Positions 1 through 11,465 of a stretch of DNA of 64,000 bases are shown here, piece after piece; positions within the stretch are counted from its first letter, which is position 1, and each line of letters opens with the position of its first letter. The position numbers and the translations under genes are program-made. Location of the stretch: contig NC_092793.1 of NCBI RefSeq assembly GCF_918797505.1, positions 45,868,243 to 45,932,242 of the forward strand, in the 5' to 3' direction. Source of the stretch: Bemisia tabaci. Its lineage: Eukaryota > Arthropoda > Insecta > Hemiptera > Aleyrodidae. The notes beneath the pieces are model-generated. The model saw only the letters and a list, made by a program, of their open reading frames with translations, made no database searches and was not told the origin of the DNA.

Positions 1-440
1 ATTGTCTTCTATTGAGGGGAATTTGGAATCATCTCTCCCCCCCCCCCCTTTCATTAAATCTCTCGACTTCATGTATTAATTTGCAATAATAAAGTCACAT
101 TGTTTATTTTAATACCTGAGAGAAATTTAAATGAAAAATGAAGAGACCTCCCTCGGTCACTATTTGAGGCTAAAAAAGACATTCGGACCTTCAAAAGCGG
201 GGCTCTTGTGTCATAATTTTGAAAATATTTAGTCAGACAGCACAGCAAATTTTAATCAAAATCGATGCCATGAAGCCTAAAATTTAATTTGGAAAATGAT
301 CTGGTGTTCGGCATGAAAAACAGTGCAGGGAGAGAAAAAGCTGGTTATTAATTTTTCCTAATTTTCCTTAAATTCATTTTTTTTTTAAATTCCCAAGTAA
401 CTTCAGTTCCTCCCAATTTTGAATCGCTGATCGGTCGTTG

Positions 441-906
441 TAGGTGCATATGTTGAAGGCAAATAGTCAAATCAGGCATTTGGTTGAATGCCTAGGCAAA
501 TGGTCAAATATTTTCACTTAGACTGAAATTCTGATTATTTTACTAACTGTAGACAAAATAATGCTCTGATCATGTGGGAAGGAATTCTCTGTAGAAATTT
601 GCTTCATACAATGATAAATACCTGAGTTATTTCTAGTCCTAGATTGCACATTTATCTCAAAATACACAGCATTTAATAAAATAAACTTATTTCACAATTT
701 GGACAGCTGAAGAAATGTGAGGAGCATTTTTGAATAGGAAAGGCAATAACAGTCTGTACTTTAATGGATTTTCACACTTTAAATATTGGAAATTCGAGAG
801 GTCTCTGTGAAAACATAAGAAACCTCGCAACATCTGAAAATTTGACAATCCGCCTAGGTATTTGATAAAATGCCTAATTTGACTATTTGCCTTTGACACA
901 TACACA
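441..906. mobile_element. Inverted-repeat (MITE-like) element
   Basis: About 70 bp at 441-514 (core AAGGCAAATAGTCAAAT, then AGGCATT and CCTAGGC) recurs inverted at about 836-905, where the complement reads AAGGCAAATAGTCAAAT and CCTAGGC. Arms are roughly 80% alike by eye. The interior has no real ORF, so this is a non-autonomous element or its remnant. Ends and target duplication are not defined. Confidence 0.6.
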
Positions 907-3900
907 TCTCTCTAAACAAGAATTAAGCACGATTGAAAAATAAAAAAAAATACCTCATTAGGTCTAGGAGCAATGATTGGTTCATGCAAGGAACAGTATC
1001 TCTATTCAAGTCAGTGAGAAAACTTGCTTGAAGAGAACTGATTAAAGATCACTCTCATGAAATACAAATACAAATTCTGCATACACCATTTTAAAACTTA
1101 AGTATCAAGAAAGGTTTACAGAACTGCACAACTTATTATAATATCTAGTTCTTGTTAGAATATGAAGTTGGATGGGCATAAGACATTCAATGTAGGTATG
1201 CTAAAACTAATTCTCCCTGCGAAGAGCACTAGAGTCGTTAATAAAATAAAATGTGAGAATATCCTGATCGGTCACAATTGCAGAGAACATGGATGGTGTT
1301 GAAACGGAGAATAAAATAAAACACTGACTCACCAGACAATTTTTGCGATTGAATCAGAAGGTATGAATTTTCTGCAGAGTTGGATGTGAATCTCTTGAGT
1401 ACACTACACTTTCTGGTTTGTTTTTTTTTCATTCGCCTTTCATTAAATAATAGATGCACCACTGATTTTCATTTCAAAAATTATAAGATGAAAGTCCATA
1501 TGTAGAGGTAACATGCATTTAAGCAACAACTCACTGTGCGCGCACCTGACAATAATTGCACAATCTTTAAGGTAAGAGCGTAAGCTTAAGTAGTGAGGCT
1601 GCAACTATTGGGTGAAATAGATGAATCAACACTGCTAAATTTTCAAACAAATACTGAGACTGCAAGATGCAATCAGCTGAGTAATTTGTTTAAAAAGTCA
1701 TACAGCTATCAATTACTCTTTAAGGAGGAAGATGTTTTGAGGTTATACCGATGGGCTCATGTATCTCTCTGAATCAGACTCCTATTAAATTCAGGAGAGC
1801 AGGTTCATCAAACAAGAAAACTAACTAAAAAGAACAAAGGGGATTACTGAAAACTGTAGGTGGGTACCTGAGAAACATATGTACTTCAATTGTTAGACAA
1901 AATCATTGGAACGAGACAAGCTGGATCTGTGACGTTCGGTTGCGTGAGAAAAGCACACTCTGTAGAACTGATTCGGAAGAAGATAGTCTCCTTTTTGTAT
2001 AGATACGTTAACATTCTCACTTCGTTACCATGGCTTTGGAAGAAATAGAAATCACAAATTACAACGAGTGCCGAACTTGATCCTGGAGGCACAAGGTTGA
2101 TGAAACAAAGAGGTGCCTAAATGGACGTTCCTGAGTACTTTAAGTAACTGATAAGCCATGAGACACACAATTCAGAGTTTCAAATACAAAAACTCAGCAC
2201 TGTTTTTTAATTATTCAGGGATATGAGAGTTGATTTGAGATAAAATGAAGCATTCGACACTTGTGAGGAGACGAACCGGACCCCCCCATACAAAACCACC
2301 CTTTTGTATGGAGAGCTGGCAACGTCGGGATGAGCTATGACTCGAGGCGGGAAGTGCTGACTTTGAGGCGATGTGCGCATGCGCGCCGCGGGCCTCGGGC
2401 GGTCGGAAGTCGTGCTTGACTCCGACTGCTCGAGCCGAAATCAGTTCGTGTTGGGTCGTTTTTCAGAGCGACTTACCCACCCGAGCTCCGGCTCAAGTCG
2501 TAAACTTATATATCCATCATCCTTGGTTGAAGCGTCATCCCGCACTTTTTGAACCAAGCAATAAACCAAATGGAACATTTCACGATGTTACCCTCATTTC
2601 TTCGGGAGAATCCGTAACTTAGAGTGACCCTTGCACCTACTATAGCCGTTGCTGCCCTCGGGAGAGTGATAGCTGTCGTAGTTGGAGGCCACCGCTCTAG
2701 GGTGCGGATAAGACCCCAAAGGCTCTCTATAGTGAGTACCCGCCGTTGCTGCCTTCGGGAGAGTGATAGCGACTCACATATAGGAAGTCCAAACCCCCCC
2801 CCCCCTTTCCAGCACATTACACACTGCACAAGCGTGGCTGATAACAAAGGAGGATGATCACAGAGAACAGAATTGATAGACGGTGCACATTTCTCACTCA
2901 CCCAGCTCCAGCTGTCCAAATGTTGCCGGCTCGGACCACACGCGGCAAATTCAAATATCATTATACTTATATGCACTTGTGATTGAAAAAGAATTATGTC
3001 TGGAAAAATTTGCAGTCACCAGTCCGTGGAAAACACTCACTTGCTCAAAGACGGTTAGAAACCGAACTTTAAATTTGTTCACCCGAACGTTTCCGATTTC
3101 ACCCGAGTGAAAAGCCGAGATGTGCAGTAATGTGAACCGTACCACCGTGGAATTTTTTCCACGGAAGAACCTCGGTCAAGTAAGCCGCGGCCTCTCACGG
3201 CTCGGTTCGCACTCCCGCACCCTGCGGTTCACATGACCGAGAGTACGGTGCAGGTAACCGTATTACTGCGCACCGTACTCCTCGGTATAAATTATTGTAC
3301 TTTTTTTCTCAGTGTACGATCACATTTCTTAGAGCATAGTACAAAAGGAATCCCTCAATGATGATTTTCAATTTTCTTTCCATGGGATGGGGGGGGGGGG
3401 GTACATAAACCTAAAAGGTTTTTTGCCAAAACCGAAAATCACCCTGAATTCCGCCTCTCCGTAGCCTTATCCACCCACCCATCTTTTTCCTTATTTTATC
3501 ACGATTGATCCTCTTTATTTTTACTTTTAATCTGATTCTGTATACTGCATTAGTTATGATCGATAAGAACTGAGACTTTTCGAGAAAAGCGCATCAAGTT
3601 GCTGCATCGGCGAGGGGTCAAGTGTGGCCTTGGCTCAAGCTGCAACGTGATAAAGAAAATTGCGTCGCGGCGCTTGAAGGCGCTTTATTCTCTCAACTGG
3701 GCTCAATTGATTAATGCTGTCTTCGAGTGCGCTCCACGTGCGCTTGTATCACCCAATTGCAGTAGGCGCTATTTTGATCTAGATTCATGTCAAGTTCAAG
3801 GTGATGCTGTGTTGGCGGCTCGCCAGGAAAATCAACGTCTTACTCACTGCAAATTACTTTCAATGAGGTAATTGACAGCGTGAGATTGATGTAATACGTC

Positions 3901-4059
3901 CACGATCGACTGGAGTATTGTGGCGCGGTCCATGTTGACTCATGTCTATACTCTATCACCTTCGCACAACAGGGTCAAATCGGGTCGCTCAGTCTCTATT
4001 GTGTACTGAAAGATGATTTGCTGCGTCCTTTTGCTCTTCGTGCTAATACACTCGGAATT

Positions 4060-4735
4060 GCGGGCTGATTGTTGACATTAACAGACAAAGCGATAGACAA
4101 TAAGAAGACATAGGGAGTATGGAGCGGTCCTACTGGTTGAAATGCGTGGTTTTTATAGACTAAGAGGATACATTATAGACTATAACTATAGGATCCCTCG
4201 TGATTGTTGAAATCGATAGGCAAAGCTATAGACAAAGAAGATGTAGGGAGTACGGAGCGTTCCTACTGGTTGAAATGGGTGGAGCTTATAGACTAAGGGG
4301 ATAAATGATGGACTAACTATAGGGTCTCTCGTGGGTTGCCGTTAGTTAGTCTATTAGTTAGGTACCTTCTTTGTCTATTGCAGCCACCCGCTTCCACCAA
4401 CAGGATTCCTCCAAATCCCTTTTCGACGGCGTAAGTCCGCAATCACATATCTCGTTTGCGGTGTCTGGAAATCACCGCCTCTATGTTATTTTTTTAAAGG
4501 AGAACAAATTGACACCATTCCTCGAAGTTTTTGCAGAATTGTCTTCGCGCGGAGAAGAAAAATCACGGCAGTTTTAAAGAATTGCCGTTGAGAAGTTTTG
4601 CGTTTTAAATATAAAGTATGACAGGAAGTTTGCGACGTCGCAAACCGTCGAGTTATGTGATTGCGGACTTACACCGTCGTTTTGTCTTCTTTGCCTATAT
4701 ATAGCTTTGTCTATCAATTTCAACAATCAGCCCGC
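4060..4735. mobile_element. 676-bp inverted-repeat element just upstream of exon a
   Basis: Left end GCGGGCTGATTGTTGA at 4060 matches the inverted right end TCAACAATCAGCCCGC, which ends at 4735; similarity continues through the motif GACAAAGC. The left side holds a roughly 134-bp tandem duplication (4060-4335; the TAGGGAGTA motif recurs at 4111 and 4244). An inner inverted pair (GTAAGTCCGCAATCACAT near 4430, complement near 4652-4670) and a 16-bp palindrome TTTGCGACGTCGCAAA (4629-4644) add more foldback structure. No transposase is encoded. Confidence 0.7.
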
Positions 4736-4822
4736 TGAGTTTCGGAACCTGATGCACCCCGGCTCCGCGCTTTTCATTTCTTTCCCCTCTATTTTTCTAA
4801 TTCTAATTATTTTTTGTTCCAG

Positions 4823-5007
4823 ATTACCCGACCACGTGAGCATGGAAGAGGGTGCACTGCTGGAGCCATTATCAGTGGGAGTCCACGCTTGCAAGCGAGC
4901 GGGAATCACTATTGGCTCAAACGTTCTCATCACAGGCGCCGGCCCCATCGGACTTGTCTCTCTCATCACTGCAAAAGCCATGGGAGCTCGCAGAGTCATA
5001 ATTACAG
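4823..5007 (+). CDS. SORD: Dehydrogenase exon a (structural Glu, Rossmann start)
   Basis: Acceptor is tttttgttccag at 4811-4822; the first base completes a codon begun upstream. It encodes [19 protein letters not shown], then [17 protein letters not shown] (nucleotide-binding turn) and RRVIIT. The donor is at 5008 (ATTACAG, then GTTCGT), leaving the first base of the next codon. The frame is fixed by family similarity, not by a start codon. Confidence 0.88.
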
Positions 5008-8000
5008 GTTCGTATCAAAGTCTTATTTACACGCTGTTCCGATCAAAACAATACCACGCCTTTCAAGGCCTCTAGGGGAAGCCTGTTGTCGGGCAGAGTC
5101 CACGTCAAATAAGTTGACGCTTATTTAGACTGTGACAGCGGATCGTTTGACGACATTTTCGCATGGAAGGTAACTGCAAAAGAAGCAAGATGGGTTCAGG
5201 GTTCTTCTGTTGCAGTCTAAAATTGCGGGAACTTAGTTGGCGCGGACTCTAAAACTTACCATTTTCTGTAGCTTCTTCACAGAGAGGCAAGACGGACATG
5301 TAGACAGGATTTTGTTTCCGGGAGGCCGGCACACAGTGGAACGAATTAATAGACAAGGTCGGACATGAAATTGTTGGCTAAAATTTCAAATTTTCATGTT
5401 TATTTCGTCACATATTCAGTTTCAAAGGGTGTTGCCCAGAGGAATTTCACAAAAAACCCCTATGAAACGACTTATAAACTTTTTTGTTTCCGATTTTCGG
5501 AAATATAAGCTTTCAAAGTTTCCAGATTTTGTCCGACTTCTCTTATCGATCGGTCCACTGTGCGGCAGGTCGCGACGAAAATCCTATCCGCACTGTTTTC
5601 CATTTTTTTTTAGCTGGCCGGGGGGCGGGGGTGGGGGTGGGGAATTGGGAGGGATTGAGCCTCAAAGCACTCACCCAAACCCACCCCGCGCTAGCTACTT
5701 GCTGAAAAAGTTTCAATTCATAAATGAAAGTTTGACAGCCAGTGGGGCCTAATCACATTTCAACTTGGGAAGTTTCGCTTAGCAATGTATTTATTCACTC
5801 AAGAAAGCCAAATCTCTCTTATAATTTGGCATGAATTTTCTTGGTGATTTAACGGGTATTCCCCTAAATTTCCAATGCAAAACATGTACCTGTTGATGAA
5901 TGTATGAAATGAAAAATATAGGTAAAGTTGATAAAATTGGAAATCCTCGACTCTCGGAGGCAGAGCTTTATCTCGATGACTAGGTAATGGTCACTGATTT
6001 AAGGAATTCATTTTATTTTCAGATATCCAAGAACACCGACTGACCGTAGCTAAACAATGTGGCGCTGATTACACCGTGCTAATTCATAAAGGAGATGATG
6101 AGCAAGAATTGGCCAGGAGAATCCATGAAGAACTTGGCGAGGCCCCAGACAAGACGATCGACTGTAGTGGAATTGAAACCACCATTGCGCTAGGGATTGA
6201 GGTATGTACCCCGCCGAGTGTAAATGAACAGTAGGTAAAAAGTGGGAAAGCGCCATTAAGTTTAGGTCAGTGTAAATATGATCACAATTATTTTCCACGC
6301 GCGGAGAAAGACAGAACCACTACGACGCAGAATCAAACTAGAAACTAAAAATGAACAAACTCTTTAGGATAATACGTGGAAAAATCAGGGATGATGTATT
6401 TAACATTCGGCAAACAATTTTCACCTGGAGAGGAGGGACCCTTTAGGCAAGCATTCGAAAAAAAAACTTTTTATGTGGGAAAAAATTCCGATCATGGAAG
6501 GGCTTAGACCCTCTAGCCTCGCAACTGGCGCGGCGTCCGACAGAGCACAGGGTAGAGTTTCGTGAGCCGCCCTGCGCCGTCCGCAGCGCGCATGGCGCAC
6601 GACCCGCATTTCATCATTACACTTCATCTAGAGTTGAGAGTTCACTAATTACTTCATACGACCAGTGTGTAATTTTACAAAAAAAAAAAAAAGTTACACG
6701 ATATACGAGTTTCTCCATCCAGAGGGAGCTCTCCCCGCAAGAAATCGGTCACCACCTGCCCGCCGCGCCGGGAGAGCCGCGGCGTGCTGCCAGCGCGAAA
6801 CGCGCACTGACGCCTACAAACCTAAAGGGCTGCTTCACGCATTGCGCAGTGCTTGGAGTATCCCCTTAGGTTTGTAGGCGTCGGTGCGCGTTTCGAGCTG
6901 GTAGCACGCCGCGCCACCGCGCCGCCGCAGCGTGCCATAATAATCGAAATATATAATGTTTGTAATTGTGGAATGAATAGGTCAGGGTATTAAAATGTTG
7001 GCAATTTGACATGAAATTCGAAATTAGCGATTCAAAAAACATCTGCTATGAAACTTTCATGATCTTTCCGTCATTATCCGATTTATTCCTTCCAATTCTT
7101 GAGTTTTGGATCATAGTGCGCCGCGGGAGAGCGCCGGCTTTTGAAATTCTCCCCTGTGCTCAACCGCGCAGCGTCTCGTGTGTTGGCCAGTTTAATCCTC
7201 CCGCTTGCCAAAACACCAGTGTCCAGTTGAATCAACTTGGGAACTAAAGTAATTACATGATTCTTCATGATAGAATATATCCTCATGAAGCCGAAATTTT
7301 CTCGACAACCTAATTCACACGGCTATACCACTTGCGTGTAACAGACCGAGTTTTCAGTGAGTGAATCATGCAGCTATCAGCCATCAAAAATACAATGGTC
7401 CACTCCACCAGATAGGGGGAGAACCGAACCAGAGTATTTTACGATATGTTTATCAATCAAAATTAAGTTTACGCAGACTACGATAAGAGTGTTGAAAAAG
7501 TGATTTAATTAGGAGCAACGAGTTGGTGAGGAATTAGTATTACCGAAAACGTATCAGCACCCCAACAATTTTCGAGCCAGCCCGACTTTGCCCGTCATCA
7601 AGACCACCTCTTATTGCTAGAAAATAACTTTTTTATTGTGTTTGCACCTGTTCAGGCCACCAAAAGCGGCGGAGTGATTGTCATTGTAGGATGCGGCCCT
7701 AACAACGTTCGAATTCCTTTAATCAAGGCTCTCTCTCGAGAAGTAGACATCAGAGGAGTTTTCCGCTACGCCAACGAGTAAGTATACGGTTGTTTTTGTC
7801 TACCTCTATCAAGCGAGTCGTGCAGAATTTTTTACGTTCGGGACCCCCCCCCCCCCCCTCTCCAATCCCTCTTTAATATAGCTTCACCTTTTAATACAAT
7901 TTGATCAAGCTTTGTGACAGTACAATGGCAAATCGAATTGAAACCTCAAGTATTGATGGCCAATATGCAAAACCACGTAACTCCGTTCGAGACGTTGCAG

Positions 8001-10834
8001 ACTTCCTGTCATACTTAAACCGCAAACCGTGCAGAAAAGCCCGATCGAGTTGTTTTGTGTATAACTAGTTAGGCAGCAGCCACCCGTCGGTTCCCCCCCC
8101 CCCCCCCCCCATTTGGTCTCGTCATTTTTTAAGGGGAGTTTTTCAGGATTGGGCCGGGGTGGCTACCGCCACCTAGAATTTTTTTCTTTGGAAAACTAGT
8201 TGCCGTAATTTCTTGAAAAATGTTCTTTTCTGCTGGCAAAATATTCTGTGAATATTTCAAGCCATAAAGTTCGCTTGTTTCTCATAGAAAAAATGAAATA
8301 AGAGCGGACATTTTGAAACACTGTAATTGTAGATACGTGGTTTTGCACTTAGGCCATACATATACAACACCAGAGAAACAGAATCGATGATTCAATCGTG
8401 GATGGTGTGAAACGGCTTTTTCATGATTCGATTTTGACTGAAATACACCAAGTCACATTTCAGAAAAAAATAGTTGCGACGAGTTTTGAATTCAAGTAGT
8501 TGCAAATTGAATGGTCCATTTGAAGAGGGGCATCCGTGTCAAAAGTCAATTTTTGATAAAATATAAAATAACTTCTTATCGCTGGCCCCAGTGCGAAACC
8601 ACGTATCCCCGGCGCAATTTTTCAAGAATATTTTACTAACACAGAAGAAAAATCAAGGACATTTTGAATGAATTACGCTGACTAAAGTCTCTCTAAGAAA
8701 AAATAATAAGTTTGACAGGAAGTCTGCAACGTCGCAAACGGAGATAAGTGGTATCGGCATCGCACTTTGGCCATCGATATCTTCGACGATTCTTTATTTT
8801 TCATTTACTCGATCATTCGTTCAAATCTAGAGTTGATGTTAAAGCATGATCGATTAAAGTACTTCCATAATCATGGGAGTGCTAATTTGACCTCCTTTTT
8901 GAAGCGGAAGGTCAGCCGCACGATCAGGAGGAAAATTCGTACGAGAGAGGAGGATAGAACATCATTCAGACATGACTGATACCTATGAGTATTCTCTGCT
9001 TTGAAAGCGAAGTTGGGGTCAAGGTGCGGCAATTAAAATGAATGAGATTACAATTAAACGAGTTGATTTAGGTAATTTTAAAAAGAAAAAAAACCAATGT
9101 ATATTCCATTTTTAAATCTAAAGTAACCCACTTTGAGTCGTGATGCCCTGGTAAAAATTGGCGATAGGAGCTGCGTTTCAAAATACCATAGGAGTTCTTA
9201 TAGCCAACTGAAGAAGGCAATAGAAAATCATATAGCTGGCTGTAGAAAGTGGAAAAAATCATACGGTCGGGCTACACGAAGCGATGAAAAATTAAACAGC
9301 CGGGCTATAGTTCCTGTCGCCGGGCTTTACATTTTATCGCCTGGCTGTTGCTTTTTCGCCATCGGCTATAAAAGGCTATAAGAAATTGCGTAGAAATTCG
9401 TGTGCTTTGTAAATCCTTAAGTTTGTACGGAATCACCAATAATATTTACAAAACGCACATTAAATTTTCCTTTACTACATATTTGTTTTCATCAATTAAA
9501 ATGAGAATAATCCATACAGAGTGTGCAAACATTTCAAAGTCATGAGTTGAACAATGCTGACTTCACGAGATTAAATGTCAGAGCCTAATACAAAGCGGAG
9601 CGGCGGCGCACTGGCGCCTACAAACCTAACAGGGATACCTACTTCACGCATTGCGCAATGCGTGAAGTATCCCTGTTAGGTTTGTGGGCGCCAATGCGCG
9701 TTTCGCGCTGGCTGCCCGCCCGCCGCGCCTCGCCGCAGCATACCACGGCGCTTGAAGCAACTATTTCACACCAGAGGTATTGCACAGTATTGTACGAAAT
9801 TGAAGGCGCTCCAACATATTAGGAATGGTAGGCATCCTTCAAAAGTACGGAGCTTTCCTCGCAAAATAAATCAAGATACTACAGCCCAAAAAGAGAGCGG
9901 TAGTCCAAAAACTCACTAAGTCCTAGCATCCGTAATTAGTAACGTTTAGCATACACTTTATCATCAGGCTGTTGCTTACTCGCCATCGGCTATAAAAGGC
10001 TATAAGAAATTGTGTTGCCGGCTATAGAAGCTATTGGAAATTTTACAGTCGGCTGTAGGTCCATGGTATTTTGAAACATAGATTCTACTGCCAATTTTTA
10101 CCAGGGTGCGGCGATATTCATAGGGGTCTCTTTCAACTGATAACGATTTAGTTGCGGATGCTTACGTTCCAGAGGTCTGCCCTACGTTGCCGTGGCATAG
10201 GCGGATCCAGACACTACGAACGGGAAGTAGCAGAAGGGGGGGTCCGGGGGGCTTCCCTCAGAAAATTTTCGAAATTTTGAAGTATCTAGTGTGCAGATTG
10301 AGTCAATTTCGCCGTAAATAATCATTAAATAGAAGCGGCCTCCCTTCTTCTTTCCTCCTCTTATACCCTCCTTTTTTCCCTCTCTTTTTCGTCCTTCTCT
10401 TTTTTCGGGCTCAAGGGGGGGGGGGGGGGGAGCGTTCGCCTAACCCGGCATAAAAACCCTAACCCAAATAAAACTTAATCTAGGTTGGGTTAGCATTTGA
10501 GCTGAGTTTAATGGAAGCAAATTTTTTGGGAATTTTCTTTTTTGAGCAGTGTGTTTGTCTTATTGCGTGAAATCAATTGTTTTTCATCACATTCATCTAC
10601 AAATCCTTTCATGCTCTCTCTGTTTTCTTTTGTGATTCTAGCTATCCAGCTGCATTGGCGATGGTGGCCTCAGGGAAAGTGAACATCAGACAACTTATCA
10701 CGCACAATTATGTGTTGGAAGACACCCTCTCGGCGTTCGAAACGGCAAAAACTGGGGCAGGTGGAGCCATCAAGGTCATGATCCACTGCAAAGAAGGGAT
10801 TACACTCGAAAACGCCATTCTCAACCAAGGATAA
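4823..10834 (+). CDS. SORD: Sorbitol dehydrogenase / ketose reductase-like gene, 3' part (4 exons)
   Basis: Medium-chain dehydrogenase/reductase that interconverts a polyol (sorbitol) and a ketose (fructose) with NAD(P)(H), in the cytosol. Exons are 4823-5007, 6023-6201, 7656-7777 and 10642-10834; all junctions are GT-AG and the phases (1, 0, 2) match. The joined protein is 225 residues. It starts at [20 protein letters not shown], which carries the Glu that sits near the catalytic zinc in the family. It then has GAGPIG (Rossmann glycine motif), an Asp at the end of the second Rossmann strand (VIITD), [11 protein letters not shown] (substrate pocket) and a normal C-terminus. Family members have about 350 residues, so about 130 N-terminal residues with the Cys and His-Glu zinc ligands are missing. 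I found no exon for them in 1-4822. The intact acceptor at 4821-4822 suggests they lie upstream of the window, though a 5'-truncated copy is possible. No frameshift or stop was seen. Confidence 0.88.
5325..5566 (-). mobile_element. 242-bp MITE, family B, copy 1
   Basis: Ends are GCCGGCACACAGTGGA and, inverted, GCCGCACAGTGGACC, followed inside by GGTCGGACA-type motifs on both sides. Its reverse complement aligns along its whole length with 24832-25073 (shared blocks: GTCGGACAAAAT, GGAAACTTT, ATGTGACGAA, AATTTCATGTCC). Non-coding; it sits in the intron between exons a and b. Confidence 0.7.
6023..6201 (+). CDS. SORD: Dehydrogenase exon b (coenzyme-specificity loop)
   Basis: Acceptor is ttttattttcag, ending at 6022. 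G plus AT forms the Asp codon that follows VIIT, giving [20 protein letters not shown]; the exon ends ...[16 protein letters not shown]. The donor GAG|GTATGT at 6202 leaves phase 0. The Asp after the second Rossmann strand normally binds the adenosine ribose of NAD(H). Confidence 0.88.
6779..6912. repeat. Long hairpin repeat (GCGTGAAGTATCC family), copy 1
   Basis: Arms of about 50 bp: 6779-6829 and 6862-6912. Matching blocks are CGGCGTGCTG, GCGCGAAACGCGCACTGACG and CCTACAAACCTAA, with their complements on the right. The loop holds CTTCACGCATTGCGCAGTG. GC-rich against its AT-rich surroundings; it lies in the intron between exons b and c. Confidence 0.7.
7656..7777 (+). CDS. SORD: Dehydrogenase exon c (GG-IVIVG strand to FRY motif)
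   Basis: Acceptor is gcacctgttcag, ending at 7655, phase 0. It encodes [14 protein letters not shown], then [20 protein letters not shown] and AN. The donor GA|GTAAGT at 7778 leaves two bases of an Asp codon. The FRY motif is typical of polyol dehydrogenases. Confidence 0.88.
7954..8775. mobile_element. About 820-bp inverted-repeat element
   Basis: Left end (GATGGCCAATATGCAAAACC, then GACGTTGCAGACTTCCTGTC) recurs inverted at the right end (GACAGGAAGTCTGCAACGTC, then ACTTTGGCCATC). It contains C18 at 8093-8110 and an inner inverted copy of the AAACCACGTA motif near 8336. No protein-coding capacity. It lies in the intron between exons c and d. Confidence 0.65.
9146..10106. mobile_element. About 960-bp inverted-repeat element with a nested hairpin
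   Basis: CCCTGGTAAAAATTGGC at 9146 is answered by GCCAATTTTTACCAGGG ending at 10106; similarity runs on through GTTTCAAAATACCAT. An internal direct repeat (TCGCCATCGGCTATAAAAGG, near 9355 and 9981) lies on both sides of the hairpin repeat at 9601-9710. Confidence 0.65.
9601..9710. repeat. Near-perfect long hairpin (GCGTGAAGTATCC family), copy 2
   Basis: Arms 9607-9654 and 9656-9702 pair almost throughout (GGCGCCTACAAACCTAACAG against CTGTTAGGTTTGTGGGCGCC, and ACTTCACGCATTGC against GCAATGCGTGAAGT). This is the most regular foldback in the window. It lies inside a larger inverted-repeat element (9146-10106), so it is probably a nested insertion. Confidence 0.75.
10642..10834 (+). CDS. SORD: Dehydrogenase terminal exon d
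   Basis: Acceptor is tgtgattctag, ending at 10641. The first C completes Asp (GA+C), then [20 protein letters not shown] and so on to the C-terminal NQG and a TAA at 10832-10834. The reading frame closes at the length expected for the family, which argues against a decayed copy. Confidence 0.9.
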
Positions 10835-11465
10835 TTCACTCGGCATAATCGAGGAGGTGTGCTCATGCTCAGTTCAGAATAATATATCGATGCTCTAAGT
10901 CGAAAAATGCGCAGGTATCTCCGATTGCGACTTTGTAAAGTTGCGACGCGTGTTTTATTTTTTTAGAAGGGAACGAACCAATGAAGTGCTTTTTCTTGGA
11001 ATGTTCTTCACTCAGTCAAAAAAAAAATGTATAGATAATTGCAATTGGATATTTCGGTTCATTGTTTTCCAGGAAGAATAAGACATGATTGGAGTTTTTT
11101 CAAAGGTATATTTGGAGCTACGCTTTTTTCATTCTTTCAAAAGAGCCATTGATATAATACGGTCGATCAGGTCCAATCGACTTCGAATGAGGCGCAATTA
11201 TTATAATGAATCGTGCGTTGAAGTCGTTCAATGAGAACATGACGATAGGTATTGTTCAGACAACGAGTGAATAATGCCACGTTACATGAGCCTGCTTGCC
11301 TCAATTTCTCCTGCATTCAAATTCAAGATGGCTGCTCGCGGCTCCTTCTGTACAGGAGGGGCCTTGACAGAACGCATAAGCCCTATCATGAGACTCAAAA
11401 ACTTTCGTGCGTATAACGTCTTTAAGTGACAGCGAAGCACATCGGAAAGACAAATAAATAAACAA
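10835..11465 (+). other. Probable 3' UTR of the dehydrogenase gene
   Basis: No coding signal follows the stop. The first AATAAA hexamers I see are overlapping, at 11453-11458 and 11457-11462, so transcripts may end shortly after. A nearer non-canonical signal cannot be excluded. Confidence 0.35.

Larger units (their letters stand above)
1..4822. other. Non-coding stretch 5' of exon a (intron or upstream)
   Basis: No recognisable exon. It contains an inverted-repeat element (441-906), a 28-bp direct repeat (2646-2673 and 2743-2770, one mismatch, 97 bp apart), a GC-rich patch (about 2340-2420), small hairpins near 3148-3170 and 3234-3279, C12 at 37-48, C12 at 2794-2805, G13 at 3389-3401, and a 676-bp element (4060-4735). 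If the dehydrogenase is intact, this is part of an intron longer than 4.8 kb. Confidence 0.6.

Noticed and set aside
3148..3279. Hairpins near 3.15-3.28 kb as terminators
   Set aside because: Intrinsic terminators are bacterial; this is eukaryotic DNA and the hairpins are more likely repeat remnants.
3599..3871. 90-codon Cys/Arg-rich frame
   Set aside because: No ATG start, no domain, and unlike any sorbitol dehydrogenase N-terminal exon.
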